Source: a bacterium Ga0077546
GTDB lineage: Bacteria; Cyanobacteriota; Vampirovibrionia; Obscuribacterales; Obscuribacteraceae
Reading direction: 5' to 3'
Assembly: GCA_001464165.1 (NCBI GenBank)
Contig: LNEX01000160.1
Coordinates: 1 to 13,055, forward strand
Length of the DNA: 13,055 nucleotides
Below, piece after piece: positions 1 through 7,253 of this stretch. A program made the translations under genes and the position numbers. The first letter of the stretch is position 1; each line of letters starts with the position of its first letter. The notes beneath the pieces are model-generated. The model made no database searches and had not been told where the DNA came from. It was given only the letters and a program-made list of their open reading frames with translations.

Positions 1-1
1 G

Positions 2-1867
2 CTTTCTCAGTTCGATCAAGCTAATCAATATTATGACGAGGCTTTGGCTCTCAGTCGCTCGATCAACGATCGCTTGGGTGAGCGTATTTATTTGGCTAAT
101 TTGGGTAAGTTGAAAGCGCAAAATGGTCAACTGACGCCAGCCTTTGAATATTTTCGCCAGGCTGTTGAACTTTTTGATGAGCAGCGCGGCATGATCAAAG
201 CTGACGACCTCAAAACAAGTTTTGCCAATCGTGGCCAAGAGCTTTATCGCGACATGGTCTCCACCTGCCTCAAGTTGAATAAGCGAGTTGAAGCCCTTGA
301 GTATGTTGGCCGCGCCAAGTCACGAGCTTTGCTTGACTTGCTGAGCAATTCGCCGATTGATGTCAATCAACTAGTAGAGGACAATGACTCATCTGCACTT
401 ACTCGCGGCATTAAAGAGTTGATTAGTCGGGAAGCTGATTTGCGCGCTCAGATTGCCCATTTAGAAAGACAATTTTTCCATGGACATGATCCTGATTATT
501 CGAAACCCAATGACGAAAGTGATGGGAATGATAATAGTGGTGCCAATAGCAATAGTAGATTGCGTGGTTCTGCTGCACCACAAGAAGATACTCGTAAACT
601 TTACCTAGAATGGCGTGAGGTGCTAAATCAGCTACGTCGTCGCCATCCTAACTATGCCAATTTAGTTAGCGCCACTACCCTCAATTATGCTGAAATTCAA
701 GCTCTATGGAAAACCGATAAGCTTAGCGCTGATACTTGTGTGATTGAATTCTTCTTTCCCCAAGACTATCTTTTAGTTGCTTGTGTGCAGAAAGAAAGTA
801 CTGATTCTCAATCGGGATTGACTACACATGTGGTTATGGAGCCTCATAGTTTGGAGCTGATTCGCGAAGATATTGCTACTTTCTTTGAAATGAGCTCTAC
901 TGAGGGATGGGAAGTGCCGGTCAGTCTTTGTCGCAGACTCTATCAAAGTCTTCTTGGACCGGTTTTGGAGAATCTTAACCCTGGAATTGAGCGGCTTCTG
1001 CTCATACCCCATGGCAGTCTCTATCATTTACCCTTTTCTGCACTTCATGATCAAAGCGGTTATGTTTGCGAGCGCTTTGCCGTTTCATATGTACCGACAG
1101 TTTCTCTCATTCCAATCTTAGCCTCTGCCCAGAATCGCAAGTCAGAAGCTGGTGGTGATAGTGGCACCACGACCAATGATGCCCGTTATTTGGTGACTGC
1201 AATTAGCGATTATTCTGCCACTAGAGAAGGTGGCATGGTCTTTAGCTCGCGACTGAGGTCTTCAGCCGGTCTAGAAGACCTTGCTTATACAATGGAAGAA
1301 GCTAATTCAATTCTTTCGCTTGGTAAGAGTGGCACGGTTAGTGCTGATGCTACTAGAACTAGTGGAAATACAGCTAGCGGAAGTACTCTTCTGACTAATG
1401 AAGAGGTCAAACGGTCTTTGCCTGAGTTGTTTGGCGATTTTGATGTGGTGCATTTTGCTGGTCATGCCATCTTTAATCATGATGAGCCCATGGCTTCTGG
1501 TTTGGTTTTGTCTGATGGCAGTATCTTGTCTGCCGCTTCAATTTTAGAAGGCAATGCCCTCCGCACAGAACGGGGCCGGTTGCTGGTGCTTTCTGCTTGT
1601 CAAACAGGGGTCAACGTCGTTACTGAAGGGGGCGAGATTCTAGGCTTGGCTAGAGCTCTCATGTATGCTGGCATGCCTAATTTGGTGCTTTCTTTGTGGG
1701 AGGTCGCCGATCGCTCTACGGCGGAGCTTATGCAGGATTTTCATACCTGTTGGCAATCGGGTAAAATTTCGGTGGCCCAAGCCCTGCGGCAGGCCCAGTT
1801 AAAAGCCATTGCTGCTAAACAACCGGTTCATGCCTGGGCGCCCTTCATACATTTTGGAATTGAATGA
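2..1867 (+). CDS. TPR-CHAT domain protein (caspase-like), 5'-truncated by window edge
   Basis: The frame is open from base 2, so the true start lies upstream; the first in-window start-like codon (TTG at 44) sits inside a TPR helix and is not a credible start. About 621 residues are visible. The N-terminal part is TPR-like, with helices containing FDQANQYYDEALALS and AFEYFRQAVELF. A charged helical region and an Asn/Ser-rich low-complexity stretch (about nt 500-590) follow. The C-terminal CHAT domain starts near nt 735. It has the LLLIPHGSLYHLPFSAL motif, a catalytic His in VHFAGHA (codon 1463-1465) and a catalytic Cys in LSACQTG (codon 1598-1600), so both residues of the caspase-type dyad are present. 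CHAT proteins of the family are caspase-like proteases or scaffold domains, often fused to TPRs, and some act in regulated proteolysis or defence. No partner gene is visible on the right; the left side is not in view. Family call is secure; substrate is unknown. Confidence 0.93.
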   Translation, partial: LSQFDQANQYYDEALALSRSINDRLGERIYLANLGKLKAQNGQLTPAFEYFRQAVELFDEQRGMIKADDLKTSFANRGQELYRDMVSTCLKLNKRVEALEYVGRAKSRALLDLLSNSPIDVNQLVEDNDSSALTRGIKELISREADLRAQIAHLERQFFHGHDPDYSKPNDESDGNDNSGANSNSRLRGSAAPQEDTRKLYLEWREVLNQLRRRHPNYANLVSATTLNYAEIQALWKTDKLSADTCVIEFFFPQDYLLVACVQKESTDSQSGLTTHVVMEPHSLELIREDIATFFEMSSTEGWEVPVSLCRRLYQSLLGPVLENLNPGIERLLLIPHGSLYHLPFSALHDQSGYVCERFAVSYVPTVSLIPILASAQNRKSEAGGDSGTTTNDARYLVTAISDYSATREGGMVFSSRLRSSAGLEDLAYTMEEANSILSLGKSGTVSADATRTSGNTASGSTLLTNEEVKRSLPELFGDFDVVHFAGHAIFNHDEPMASGLVLSDGSILSAASILEGNALRTERGRLLVLSACQTGVNVVTEGGEILGLARALMYAGMPNLVLSLWEVADRSTAELMQDFHTCWQSGKISVAQALRQAQLKAIAAKQPVHAWAPFIHFGIE

Positions 1868-1926
1868 GGTTATACTTGGTTTAACTAGTTAGTTTTAAAT
1901 CCGTAAATCTCTAAATCCGTGAACTA

Positions 1927-2484
1927 ATGATCAATTTCAATTTCAATTCCAATTTTAGGTTCAGACTTTGTTCCTCCGCGCTAACTGCTTTGATCTCTTG
2001 TTCTTGTTTGCCAACTTTGGCCGATCCTCTTGGTAAGAGCCCCGAAGCTACGAAACAAGCTACACGAGAGGCTACTAAAGAAGCTACGCGAGACATTCAG
2101 TCAGCTGATACTAAAATGTCAGCTCATCCAACTTTGCCTGGTTCAGAGATCAATCGCCATGACCCCCTAGCCATTTATCGCGAGGCTGGTATCGACAAAG
2201 AGCAAGAAAGGAAAATTCGCCAGCTGGCGAAAGAATTTGAAGACAGTCAGCGCGTACGTCTTGCCCTTATGGCGAATTTGCTCAAGGACATGCGTAACTT
2301 GCAAATGGAGCCCGATCCAAACGAGAAGATTGCATTAGCTAAGCAAGATGAAATCAATAAAGTGCAAGCAGAAATGGGCACAGAGCGAGTAAAGCTAGTG
2401 CTCAAAATTCGTTCAGTTTTGACTTTTGATGAAAAGCAAAGACTAATCGAGAATATGCGTCACTCGGTTAAAACTGCCAAATAG
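1927..2484 (+). CDS. Small exported helical protein, Spy/CpxP (LTxxQ)-like
   Basis: This 185-residue protein begins with a basic/aromatic N-terminus and a hydrophobic segment (residues 14-32), ending in PTLA before Asp33, a plausible signal peptidase I site. LISC at 22-25 also fits a lipobox, so a lipoprotein is possible. After a Lys/Arg/Thr/Ala repeat (about residues 40-56) the rest is charged and helical. It carries two degenerate LTxxQ-like motifs, GIDKEQERKI (about 89-98) and VLTFDEKQRL near the C-terminus, separated by a helical hairpin. That layout resembles the Spy/CpxP/ZraP family of periplasmic chaperone or metal-stress proteins, but the motifs are imperfect, so the family call is tentative. 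The ATG at 1927 has no good Shine-Dalgarno. It lies 59 nt after the CHAT gene and could be co-transcribed. It converges with the phosphatase gene, only 19 nt between stops and no room for a hairpin terminator. Confidence 0.8.
   Translation: MINFNFNSNFRFRLCSSALTALISCSCLPTLADPLGKSPEATKQATREATKEATRDIQSADTKMSAHPTLPGSEINRHDPLAIYREAGIDKEQERKIRQLAKEFEDSQRVRLALMANLLKDMRNLQMEPDPNEKIALAKQDEINKVQAEMGTERVKLVLKIRSVLTFDEKQRLIENMRHSVKTAK
2044..2091 (+). repeat. 24-nt tandem duplication inside the Spy-like gene
   Basis: Two adjacent 24-nt units (2044-2067 and 2068-2091) encode EATKQATR and EATKEATR. They differ at four bases, three of them synonymous and one giving Gln/Glu. Each unit is itself two related 4-residue xATx blocks. 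It lies just after the predicted signal peptide. Confidence 0.8.
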
Positions 2485-2503
2485 ACCTATTTCAAATGTG
2501 TAA

Positions 2504-3136
2504 TTACGGCTTATGTGCCATAAAGTGCAAAGTGGCAAAGTTTCTGCTGAAATCTATTTTTGTGATTGAGCCCGTCGGAATTGATAGCCGCCAGAAATTT
2601 CTGATTGGCATATCTAGAGCATGGACAATTATTGAGCGAATTATGCCAGAGTGAGTAACCATGGCTATGGTCTTGCCTTCATATTCGCTTTTGGCAATTA
2701 GATTGATCAAGCTTTCCTTTATTCGTTCGCTCAATTGCACAATTGATTCGCCATTCGGCGGTGCGTTCTCGATTGGATCTAAGCACCACTTGTGATACTG
2801 GTCTGGGTCGTTTTTCTTGATATCAAGGTAGGTTCTACCTTCCCAGTCTCCTACCTGCCATTCTTCAAAGCCTTTTATGGTTTGTGCTTTAAGACCTGTT
2901 TCTTTCTCTACTGGTTGGCTTGATTGAGCCACACGCACTGCTGCACCGCAGAGCAAAATTTGGGGTTTGACCGTGGCGATATATTTTGCTGCAGCCTGCG
3001 CTTGCGTTATTCCTTTTTCGCTGATTTCTATTTGGGGATCGCTATATAGAAGACCTAATTCAGTTGCTTTTGTATGGCCATGTCGTACGAGATAAAGAGA
3101 GGTAATTGCCTCAAGAGGGTGTAGTTCTTCGCTCAC
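2504..3136 (-). CDS. Histidine phosphatase family protein (phosphoglycerate mutase-like)
   Basis: This 210-residue protein has the hallmarks of histidine phosphatase branch 1. LYLVRHGHT (residues 14-22) supplies the phospho-accepting His19 and Arg18. Arg68 lies in the position of the family's second Arg, FEEWQVGDWEG (90-100) carries the acidic residue and the GxWEG motif, and MVTHSGIIR (159-167) supplies the second His162. Family members remove phosphate from small metabolites (CobC alpha-ribazole phosphatase, sugar phosphatases, phosphoglycerate mutase); the sequence does not say which substrate is used. The start is GTG at 3136, preceded by AGAGG about 10 nt upstream. The GTG overlaps the TGA of the upstream aldolase gene (GTGA), which implies translational coupling and a shared pathway, probably a sugar-phosphate or nucleoside-derived salvage step. 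The missing cobalamin genes make CobC only one of several options. Confidence 0.92.
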   Translation of the reverse strand: MSEELHPLEAITSLYLVRHGHTKATELGLLYSDPQIEISEKGITQAQAAAKYIATVKPQILLCGAAVRVAQSSQPVEKETGLKAQTIKGFEEWQVGDWEGRTYLDIKKNDPDQYHKWCLDPIENAPPNGESIVQLSERIKESLINLIAKSEYEGKTIAMVTHSGIIRSIIVHALDMPIRNFWRLSIPTGSITKIDFSRNFATLHFMAHKP

Positions 3137-3837
3137 TTCGTGCCGGCCTCTATTAGTTCTTCTCTGTTTTTGGGTGGTGTCATTCCGTAAATTTGGCAGA
3201 TGGCAAAAAGTTTTTCTACTTGGGTGGTAGACAGTGTGTTTTCTCCACCGAGCATGTGGGCAACAAGCAGGGTCTTAGCCTGATGTTCGAGAGTTTCTAG
3301 GCGATAGAAAGCCTCAAAAATATCGCTACCAAATGTTAGTGCACCATGATGAGAAAGAAGAATTGTATCTGTATGCTGGAGATGCTCAGCAATGCTTTCT
3401 GGTACTTCCTCTGTGCTTGGTGTTGCATATGGTGCTACGGCTATTTTACCTAGGGTCAAAATTGCTTCTGGAAGCACGCAGCGGTTCAATGATTTACCCG
3501 CTACCGTAAAGGCCACAGCAGTGGTTGGGTGGGCATGAGCTACTGCCATCACGTCTGGTCTCTGTTGATAAACAAGCAGGTGCATTTTTAATTCGGTCGA
3601 CGGCTTTTTGCCGTAATTGTTTGGCGAATCTAAAGCTATGCCGTCAAGATTTGTTAATACTAGGTCAGATGGGCTTAATAATCCTTTGCAGGCGGAGGTT
3701 GGTGTTGTCAGTATGGTGTGCTCGTCGAGGCGAAGGCTGAAATTGCCTTCTGTGCCGCAAATATAGCCACGCTCGTAGGCTAAGTGACAAACTTTGACTA
3801 GTTCTGAACTAGCTCTTTCTAAATTTCTTGGCTGCAA
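3133..3837 (-). CDS. Class II aldolase/adducin family protein (sugar-phosphate aldolase or dehydratase)
   Basis: The product has 234 residues, the normal length for class II aldolases. Visible landmarks are GTEGNFSLR (28-36, phosphate-binding loop), PTSACKGL (46-53), STELKMH with the likely catalytic Glu82, HAHP giving zinc ligands His101 and His103, and LLSHHGAL giving the third zinc His (163 or 164). Relatives include L-fuculose-phosphate aldolase (FucA), L-ribulose-5-phosphate epimerase and methylthioribulose-1-phosphate dehydratase (MtnB). The sequence alone does not separate these; the LSHHG end and Glu82 fit an aldolase or dehydratase better than an epimerase. The start is TTG at 3837: an in-frame stop lies about 30 nt upstream, no ATG is available, and GAAGAG sits about 10 nt before it. 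It is first in an operon with the histidine phosphatase. An aldolase plus phosphatase would suit salvage of a 5-deoxy-pentose or methylthioribose by-product; this is inference. Confidence 0.92.
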   Translation of the reverse strand: MQPRNLERASSELVKVCHLAYERGYICGTEGNFSLRLDEHTILTTPTSACKGLLSPSDLVLTNLDGIALDSPNNYGKKPSTELKMHLLVYQQRPDVMAVAHAHPTTAVAFTVAGKSLNRCVLPEAILTLGKIAVAPYATPSTEEVPESIAEHLQHTDTILLSHHGALTFGSDIFEAFYRLETLEHQAKTLLVAHMLGGENTLSTTQVEKLFAICQIYGMTPPKNREELIEAGTK

Positions 3838-3857
3838 GATTTCTACTCTTCGTTAGA

Positions 3858-3887
3858 ATTAGACCATGACATCTAGCAATGCATCAA
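3858..3887 (-). promoter_or_regulatory. Candidate promoter of the aldolase-phosphatase operon
   Basis: On the minus strand there is TTGATG (plus 3882-3887) as a -35 box, an 18-nt spacer and TCTAAT (plus 3858-3863) as a -10 box, 5 of 6 matches to TATAAT. Predicted transcription would start about 14 nt before the TTG start codon, leaving just room for the GAAGAG ribosome site. Match by eye only. Confidence 0.3.
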
Positions 3888-3966
3888 TTGATTGCCAAGG
3901 ATGAGTATTATATACGGGCTAGCCCCAGTACATTGCTGTTAAGCCGCTGGGAGATTGGGATGTTTT

Positions 3967-4407
3967 ATGCGTTGCCCTGAATGCACAGTTAGAAATTCGG
4001 TAGCCGCTGTCCAGTGCAAGGAATGCGGAGTTAAGTTGGCGCGCAAGAGTAGCCCCAACCTGATTAAGTTCGCAATAATTGGGGGCGCGGCTATTGCTGT
4101 GCTTGGTCTTGGTGCCGCCTCTGTGTCTTTTGTGTCTAGTTTCTTTGATTCAGACGGCAATCTTCAGAAAATATCGAGGCGCGTGGCTCAGGGCCCTAAG
4201 TCTAAAGAAGACGCCGATCATTTGAAGAGCGAATTAGAAAATAGCGTGAAACGGTTTCTTGAGAAAAACGCTGCTCTCTCATCAGCTGAAATTACAGGTA
4301 AATTGCAGAAAATTTTTCCTACATCAGCCTATGAGATTCATGTTTTTGAACTGCCTAATGCTCTGAAACTTGTTGAAGTCAGAAGTTGCTGTGCTGCGCA
4401 AGTTTGA
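3967..4407 (+). CDS. Zinc-ribbon membrane protein, N-terminal half of a frame-broken gene
   Basis: The reading frame encodes a zinc ribbon (CPEC at residues 3-6, CKEC at 17-20), a basic stretch, then one membrane helix (about 32-56) ending at SSFFDSDG. A helical region of about 75 residues follows and the start of a beta-rich domain (YEIHVFELPNALKLVEV). I chose ATG 3967 over TTG 3955: GGGA lies about 8 nt before the ATG, whereas GGGAGA would abut the TTG. The frame ends at 4407 after an uncharacteristic Cys-rich tail (RSCCAAQV). The beta strand appears to continue in the next frame as EVAVLRKFDVFDE, and omitting the single C at 4380 gives VEVEVAVLRKFDV without interruption. Expected topology has the zinc ribbon in the cytoplasm and the rest outside the membrane. 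The break may be a sequence error, a real inactivating mutation or, less likely, a recoding site. Confidence 0.75.
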   Translation: MRCPECTVRNSVAAVQCKECGVKLARKSSPNLIKFAIIGGAAIAVLGLGAASVSFVSSFFDSDGNLQKISRRVAQGPKSKEDADHLKSELENSVKRFLEKNAALSSAEITGKLQKIFPTSAYEIHVFELPNALKLVEVRSCCAAQV

Positions 4408-5851
4408 TGTCTTTGACGAAGCCAAAATAATAACTCAGCCTAGCGGTAATACTTTGGTCTTGCTTGGTCACCAAAATGCTCAAGCTGGGCGCAAGCCTCA
4501 AGTGAAAGTAATTGAGCTGACTAGCGGTGGTATTAAAGAGCGCACAGACAAGGCTGTACCTTTCTTTACAGGTGAGGGTTCGGCCAAGTTTGGAGCCAAT
4601 GGTCAAGATATTGATATGGAGTTGGCTCTCTCTTCTCGCGCTGGTGAAGAAGAACTCTTTACCCCGGCCAGCTTAAGAGCGCTCGGATTACCAGACGAAC
4701 AGTTAAAAGTAAGGCTCGTCTACAAGGGCGGTAGTTATGAATTACTCGACGACAATGGCCGCGGTCAGATGGCCGCTCTGCGAGCTGCTGCATTCACCGT
4801 TGCCGATCGCGCCCAGAAAGGTCGCTTTCGCAAATATTTGACCAATTCTGTTGCTGATGGCATTAATAGCATTGCTGCTCTAAAAGTTTGCCCCCCTCTC
4901 TTTGAGGTTAGTCGGAAAGGCAAAACTGCAGTTGTTGTGGCCGCAACTGCCTCTGTGCCTGCTGTATCGGCTCAGTCTGATAGCGGGGACAATTCATCGC
5001 GGCGTAGTAGTCGCCGTCGCCGTCGTGAGGCCGCTAGACTGGCTCGCCTAGCAGTAAATAGTCAAGGAGCTGGCAGTCAAGGGCTGAGCTATTTCATGGG
5101 TAATGCTGAAGATGCTTTTGAGTTAGTGCTAGCTAGAGGTAGCAGCGGTGTTTACCAGGCAGCCCAATTGCGTCGGGTGAAGGTTCAAGGGCATGGCACT
5201 GATGACAGTGTTTCTGTGGCATCGAGTTACGAGAATAAGACCTCATCTTTGGTCGACAAATTACTTTCGAGCCCTGATTCAAATACTGATTCGAGTTCAG
5301 GTTCAAACACTAGTACTAGTGCAACTTCTGAGAAAAACTCCAGCGCTTCAGTCGACGTGGCTCCATTGGCTGTGCCAAACAATAAAGTGATTGAAAAAAC
5401 AGCTGCCTCTAAAGTAGTTGAGAAAGAAGCTGTGGCCGAAAAAGGAACCGTTTTTAGTACTTTAACCAGTGACACTGTCAAAGTCAGACGCGGAGCTGGC
5501 ACACATTACCGCACTGTCGCTGAAATTTCTCGCGGTTCTGATGTTGAAATCGTAGGTAAGCACGAAGGCTGGTATAAAGTTCGAATCAACGGCAAAGAAG
5601 GCTATATATACGCCGGTTTTATTAATTGCAAAACTGGTGATGCTTATACGACAGCCACTGTTAAGAGCGGTAAATCAGTAACAGATGCCAGGAACCGAAC
5701 TGTAAATGTCCAGGCCGGTGACCGTCTGGTGGTGCTTGGCGGCATTAATAACAATAAATACAAGGTACAGCTCGCAAACGGTCGCACAGGGTTTGTTGAT
5801 AAAGATGCCCTCGATGTAGGCGGGGAAAGCCCTCCGGCGTTTGTACCATAA
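4370..5851 (+). CDS. SH3-domain C-terminal half of the frame-broken zinc-ribbon gene
   Basis: This frame opens just after an in-frame TGA at 4364-4366. The only early start codons are TTGs at 4370 and 4373, with no ribosome site, so it is best read as the continuation of the preceding frame. Residue numbers below count from 4370. Residues 1-190 look like a mixed alpha/beta domain of unknown type. An Arg-rich patch with five consecutive Arg (211-219) and an Ala/Leu-rich helix follow. A second globular stretch (about 238-275) and a Ser/Thr/Asn-rich linker (about 299-330) come next. Two bacterial SH3 domains end the protein: VKVRRGAGTHYRTV...GYIYAGFI (about 360-420) and a weaker second (about 428-483, ending GRTGFVDKDAL). 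Bacterial SH3 domains commonly bind cell-wall or other extracytoplasmic ligands, which fits a membrane-anchored protein with its C-terminus outside. Function unknown. Confidence 0.75.
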   Translation: MLKSEVAVLRKFDVFDEAKIITQPSGNTLVLLGHQNAQAGRKPQVKVIELTSGGIKERTDKAVPFFTGEGSAKFGANGQDIDMELALSSRAGEEELFTPASLRALGLPDEQLKVRLVYKGGSYELLDDNGRGQMAALRAAAFTVADRAQKGRFRKYLTNSVADGINSIAALKVCPPLFEVSRKGKTAVVVAATASVPAVSAQSDSGDNSSRRSSRRRRREAARLARLAVNSQGAGSQGLSYFMGNAEDAFELVLARGSSGVYQAAQLRRVKVQGHGTDDSVSVASSYENKTSSLVDKLLSSPDSNTDSSSGSNTSTSATSEKNSSASVDVAPLAVPNNKVIEKTAASKVVEKEAVAEKGTVFSTLTSDTVKVRRGAGTHYRTVAEISRGSDVEIVGKHEGWYKVRINGKEGYIYAGFINCKTGDAYTTATVKSGKSVTDARNRTVNVQAGDRLVVLGGINNNKYKVQLANGRTGFVDKDALDVGGESPPAFVP

Positions 5852-5910
5852 GATGTTAACTACTTTACGTATTACATAACTGTTTCGGGCAGTGTGATAT
5901 ATTTGAAAGC

Positions 5911-5984
5911 CGGGACGTAGCGCAGCTTGGTAGCGCGGTTGCTTTGGGAGCAATAGGTCGCAGGTTCAAATCCTGTCGTCCCGA
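5911..5984 (+). tRNA. tRNA-Pro (anticodon TGG)
   Basis: A full cloverleaf can be drawn. The acceptor stem is CGGGACG (5911-5917) with CGTCCCG (5977-5983) and discriminator A5984. The D arm has GCGC on both sides of AGCTTGGTA. The anticodon stem GTTGC/GCAAT encloses the loop TTTGGGA, giving anticodon TGG at 5945-5947. The T arm is GCAGG-TTCAAAT-CCTGT. The C1-G72 pair and A73 are typical of bacterial proline tRNA. The 3' CCA is not encoded. An AT-rich TGTGATATAT just upstream (about 5893-5902) may serve as the -10 region. Confidence 0.96.
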
Positions 5985-6061
5985 AGTTTTACTAACTGAA
6001 TAGCAAAGACTAACAGCAGCCAGCGGCATGCGGTTATTGACTGTGACGTTGAAATTGTCTG

Positions 6062-6589
6062 CTAAGACCGGCACTTCTGGTAGATGCAGCTTATCCCTTC
6101 GGAGGGATAGGCCGATGCCAACTTTGCTTCGCGCACCAGAGCAAAACCGGCCTTTTCAAGTGCTCGACAAGAGGCAATGTTCTCTTTGTGAGGGCTCGCC
6201 ACAACAGCATTAGACTGTGAAAATAACGTCAGTGCCATTCGTGTCATCAACTTAATTGCCTGTGTGCCAATTCCTTTGCCGGTTAAATCGGGCGCCCCAA
6301 TTAGGTAATCAATACCAATGGCGTTGGCTATGCCAATTTCTCTGTCGCAATCAGGATAGTCACTATGGAGATAGCACTGAATCATACCCGCTGGCTTGTG
6401 GTCGACTTGAATGATAAAGACACGGGTGAGTGCATCTGACACCAATCTTGACTGGTACTTTAGACGGCTTGCCTTAGGCGCCTCTGTGCCCCACCAGGGC
6501 TTAACGTGTGGTGCTTCCAACCAAACAAGAAGAGGCTCTATATCTTCTGCTTTAACTGGTCTAATGGTTGTCTGTGAAGAGGTGCTCAA
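6062..6589 (-). CDS. GNAT acetyltransferase, aminoglycoside 6'-N-acetyltransferase (AAC(6'))-like
   Basis: This 175-residue protein follows the layout of AAC(6')-Ib-type and related GNAT enzymes. It starts TIRPVKAEDIEPLLVWL (8-24), then HVKPWWGTE (28-36), which resembles the WWG region near the acceptor site. FIIQVDHKPAGMIQCY (58-73), GIDYLIG (92-98), the acetyl-CoA pyrophosphate loop LTGKGIGTQ (102-110) and NIASCRALEKAGF (137-149) follow. It therefore very likely transfers an acetyl group from acetyl-CoA to an amine. The natural acceptor cannot be read from sequence; homologous enzymes acetylate aminoglycosides, siderophore precursors or other amines. The start is TTG at 6589, overlapping the TGA of the upstream MESH1-like gene (TTGA) with no visible ribosome site, so translation probably depends on coupling to that gene. 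No alternative start exists before the conserved domain. Confidence 0.9.
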   Translation of the reverse strand: MSTSSQTTIRPVKAEDIEPLLVWLEAPHVKPWWGTEAPKASRLKYQSRLVSDALTRVFIIQVDHKPAGMIQCYLHSDYPDCDREIGIANAIGIDYLIGAPDLTGKGIGTQAIKLMTRMALTLFSQSNAVVASPHKENIASCRALEKAGFALVREAKLASAYPSEGISCIYQKCRS

Positions 6590-7185
6590 TGTTTTTCGTT
6601 TAGTTTGTTGAGAGCTTCTGCGGCGGTATGGTCGTAGAGCATCTCAAGTGCTTGATTACAACCACGCAGTCCGCTTACTACTTGTTTGCCCCACTCAATA
6701 TAGGCGATTCTTCTCTCGAGGCTCCAGTCTGGGGGCGGGGAATGTCCCATGTCGCGCACGTTGCTTATTTTGTCGGCCAGTTTTATATGCTTTGCTTTAA
6801 CGCTGATGTTTGGTGCATGTTCTATTTGTTGTAACTTTCGCACTTCTTTTGCAAGGGTTTTATCATCAGTGCATTCTAATACAAGAGCTGCTACTTCTTC
6901 GCCGAACAAGTCTAGCAGGCAGTCGCTCGTGGTATCTGTGTCTTCGACAGTATCATGCAGCAATGCTGCTGCCAGAGTGGCACCATCAGTGATACCGCCA
7001 ACTTCGTGCAATAAACGTGCTACTTCAATAGGGTGGTTAATGTAAGGTGTTGCCTCTTGGTCTTTGCGTCTTTGGTCGCGGTGTTTTTCTGAGGCAAAGG
7101 ACAATGCCGCTATTATTAAGCTTAGATCTGACAGTTGGTTGTTCATGGCCTGCTGCTTTTTAATTGGATCTTGACTGCTGTTCAT
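6586..7185 (-). CDS. MESH1-type small alarmone hydrolase ((p)ppGpp pyrophosphohydrolase, HD domain)
   Basis: The 199-residue protein matches the single-domain RelA/SpoT hydrolase family that includes animal MESH1 (HDDC3). FASEKHRDQRRKD (30-42), TPYINHPIEVARLL (46-59), LLHDTVEDTD (75-84), TDDKTL (106-111), QIEHAP (120-125) and IKLADKISNVRDM (134-146) are all present, in order. Expected manganese ligands His35, His77, Asp78 and Asp138 and the following EDT motif are intact, so hydrolase activity is likely. There is no synthetase, TGS or ACT domain. The family removes the 3'-pyrophosphate from (p)ppGpp, and some members hydrolyse ppApp or NADPH. The ATG at 7185 has no good Shine-Dalgarno; ATG at residue 14 (with AGCAGG upstream) would give a length nearer 186 and is equally possible. 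It is the first gene of a pair with the GNAT gene, overlapping by four bases. Confidence 0.94.
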   Translation of the reverse strand: MNSSQDPIKKQQAMNNQLSDLSLIIAALSFASEKHRDQRRKDQEATPYINHPIEVARLLHEVGGITDGATLAAALLHDTVEDTDTTSDCLLDLFGEEVAALVLECTDDKTLAKEVRKLQQIEHAPNISVKAKHIKLADKISNVRDMGHSPPPDWSLERRIAYIEWGKQVVSGLRGCNQALEMLYDHTAAEALNKLNEKH

Positions 7186-7253
7186 ATTTTACTAAATTAG
7201 GCTAGCAGCAAATGTGCTAAAAATAGAAACAGAGCACTAAGGGGAAGCAGCGA

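Noticed and set aside
1896..1920. TAAATCCGT direct repeat before the Spy-like gene
   Set aside because: Only nine bases, AT-rich, and no promoter or regulator context; likely chance.
4396..4410. prfB-like +1 programmed frameshift at GTT TGA
   Set aside because: Moving from GTT to TTT would leave the Val tRNA mismatched at the first codon position, there is no upstream anti-Shine-Dalgarno, and the RSCCAAQV stretch would be included. A one-base indel near 4380 explains the proteins better.
5911..5984. tRNA-Pro as the integration site of the recombinase
   Set aside because: The remnant is about 7 kb away, ordinary genes lie between, and I see no copy of the tRNA 3' end in the window.
6092..6109. 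Perfect 7-bp hairpin TATCCCT-TCGG-AGGGATA near the GNAT 3' end
   Set aside because: It lies in the coding region (YPSEGI codons) and has no T-run, so it is probably incidental and not a terminator.
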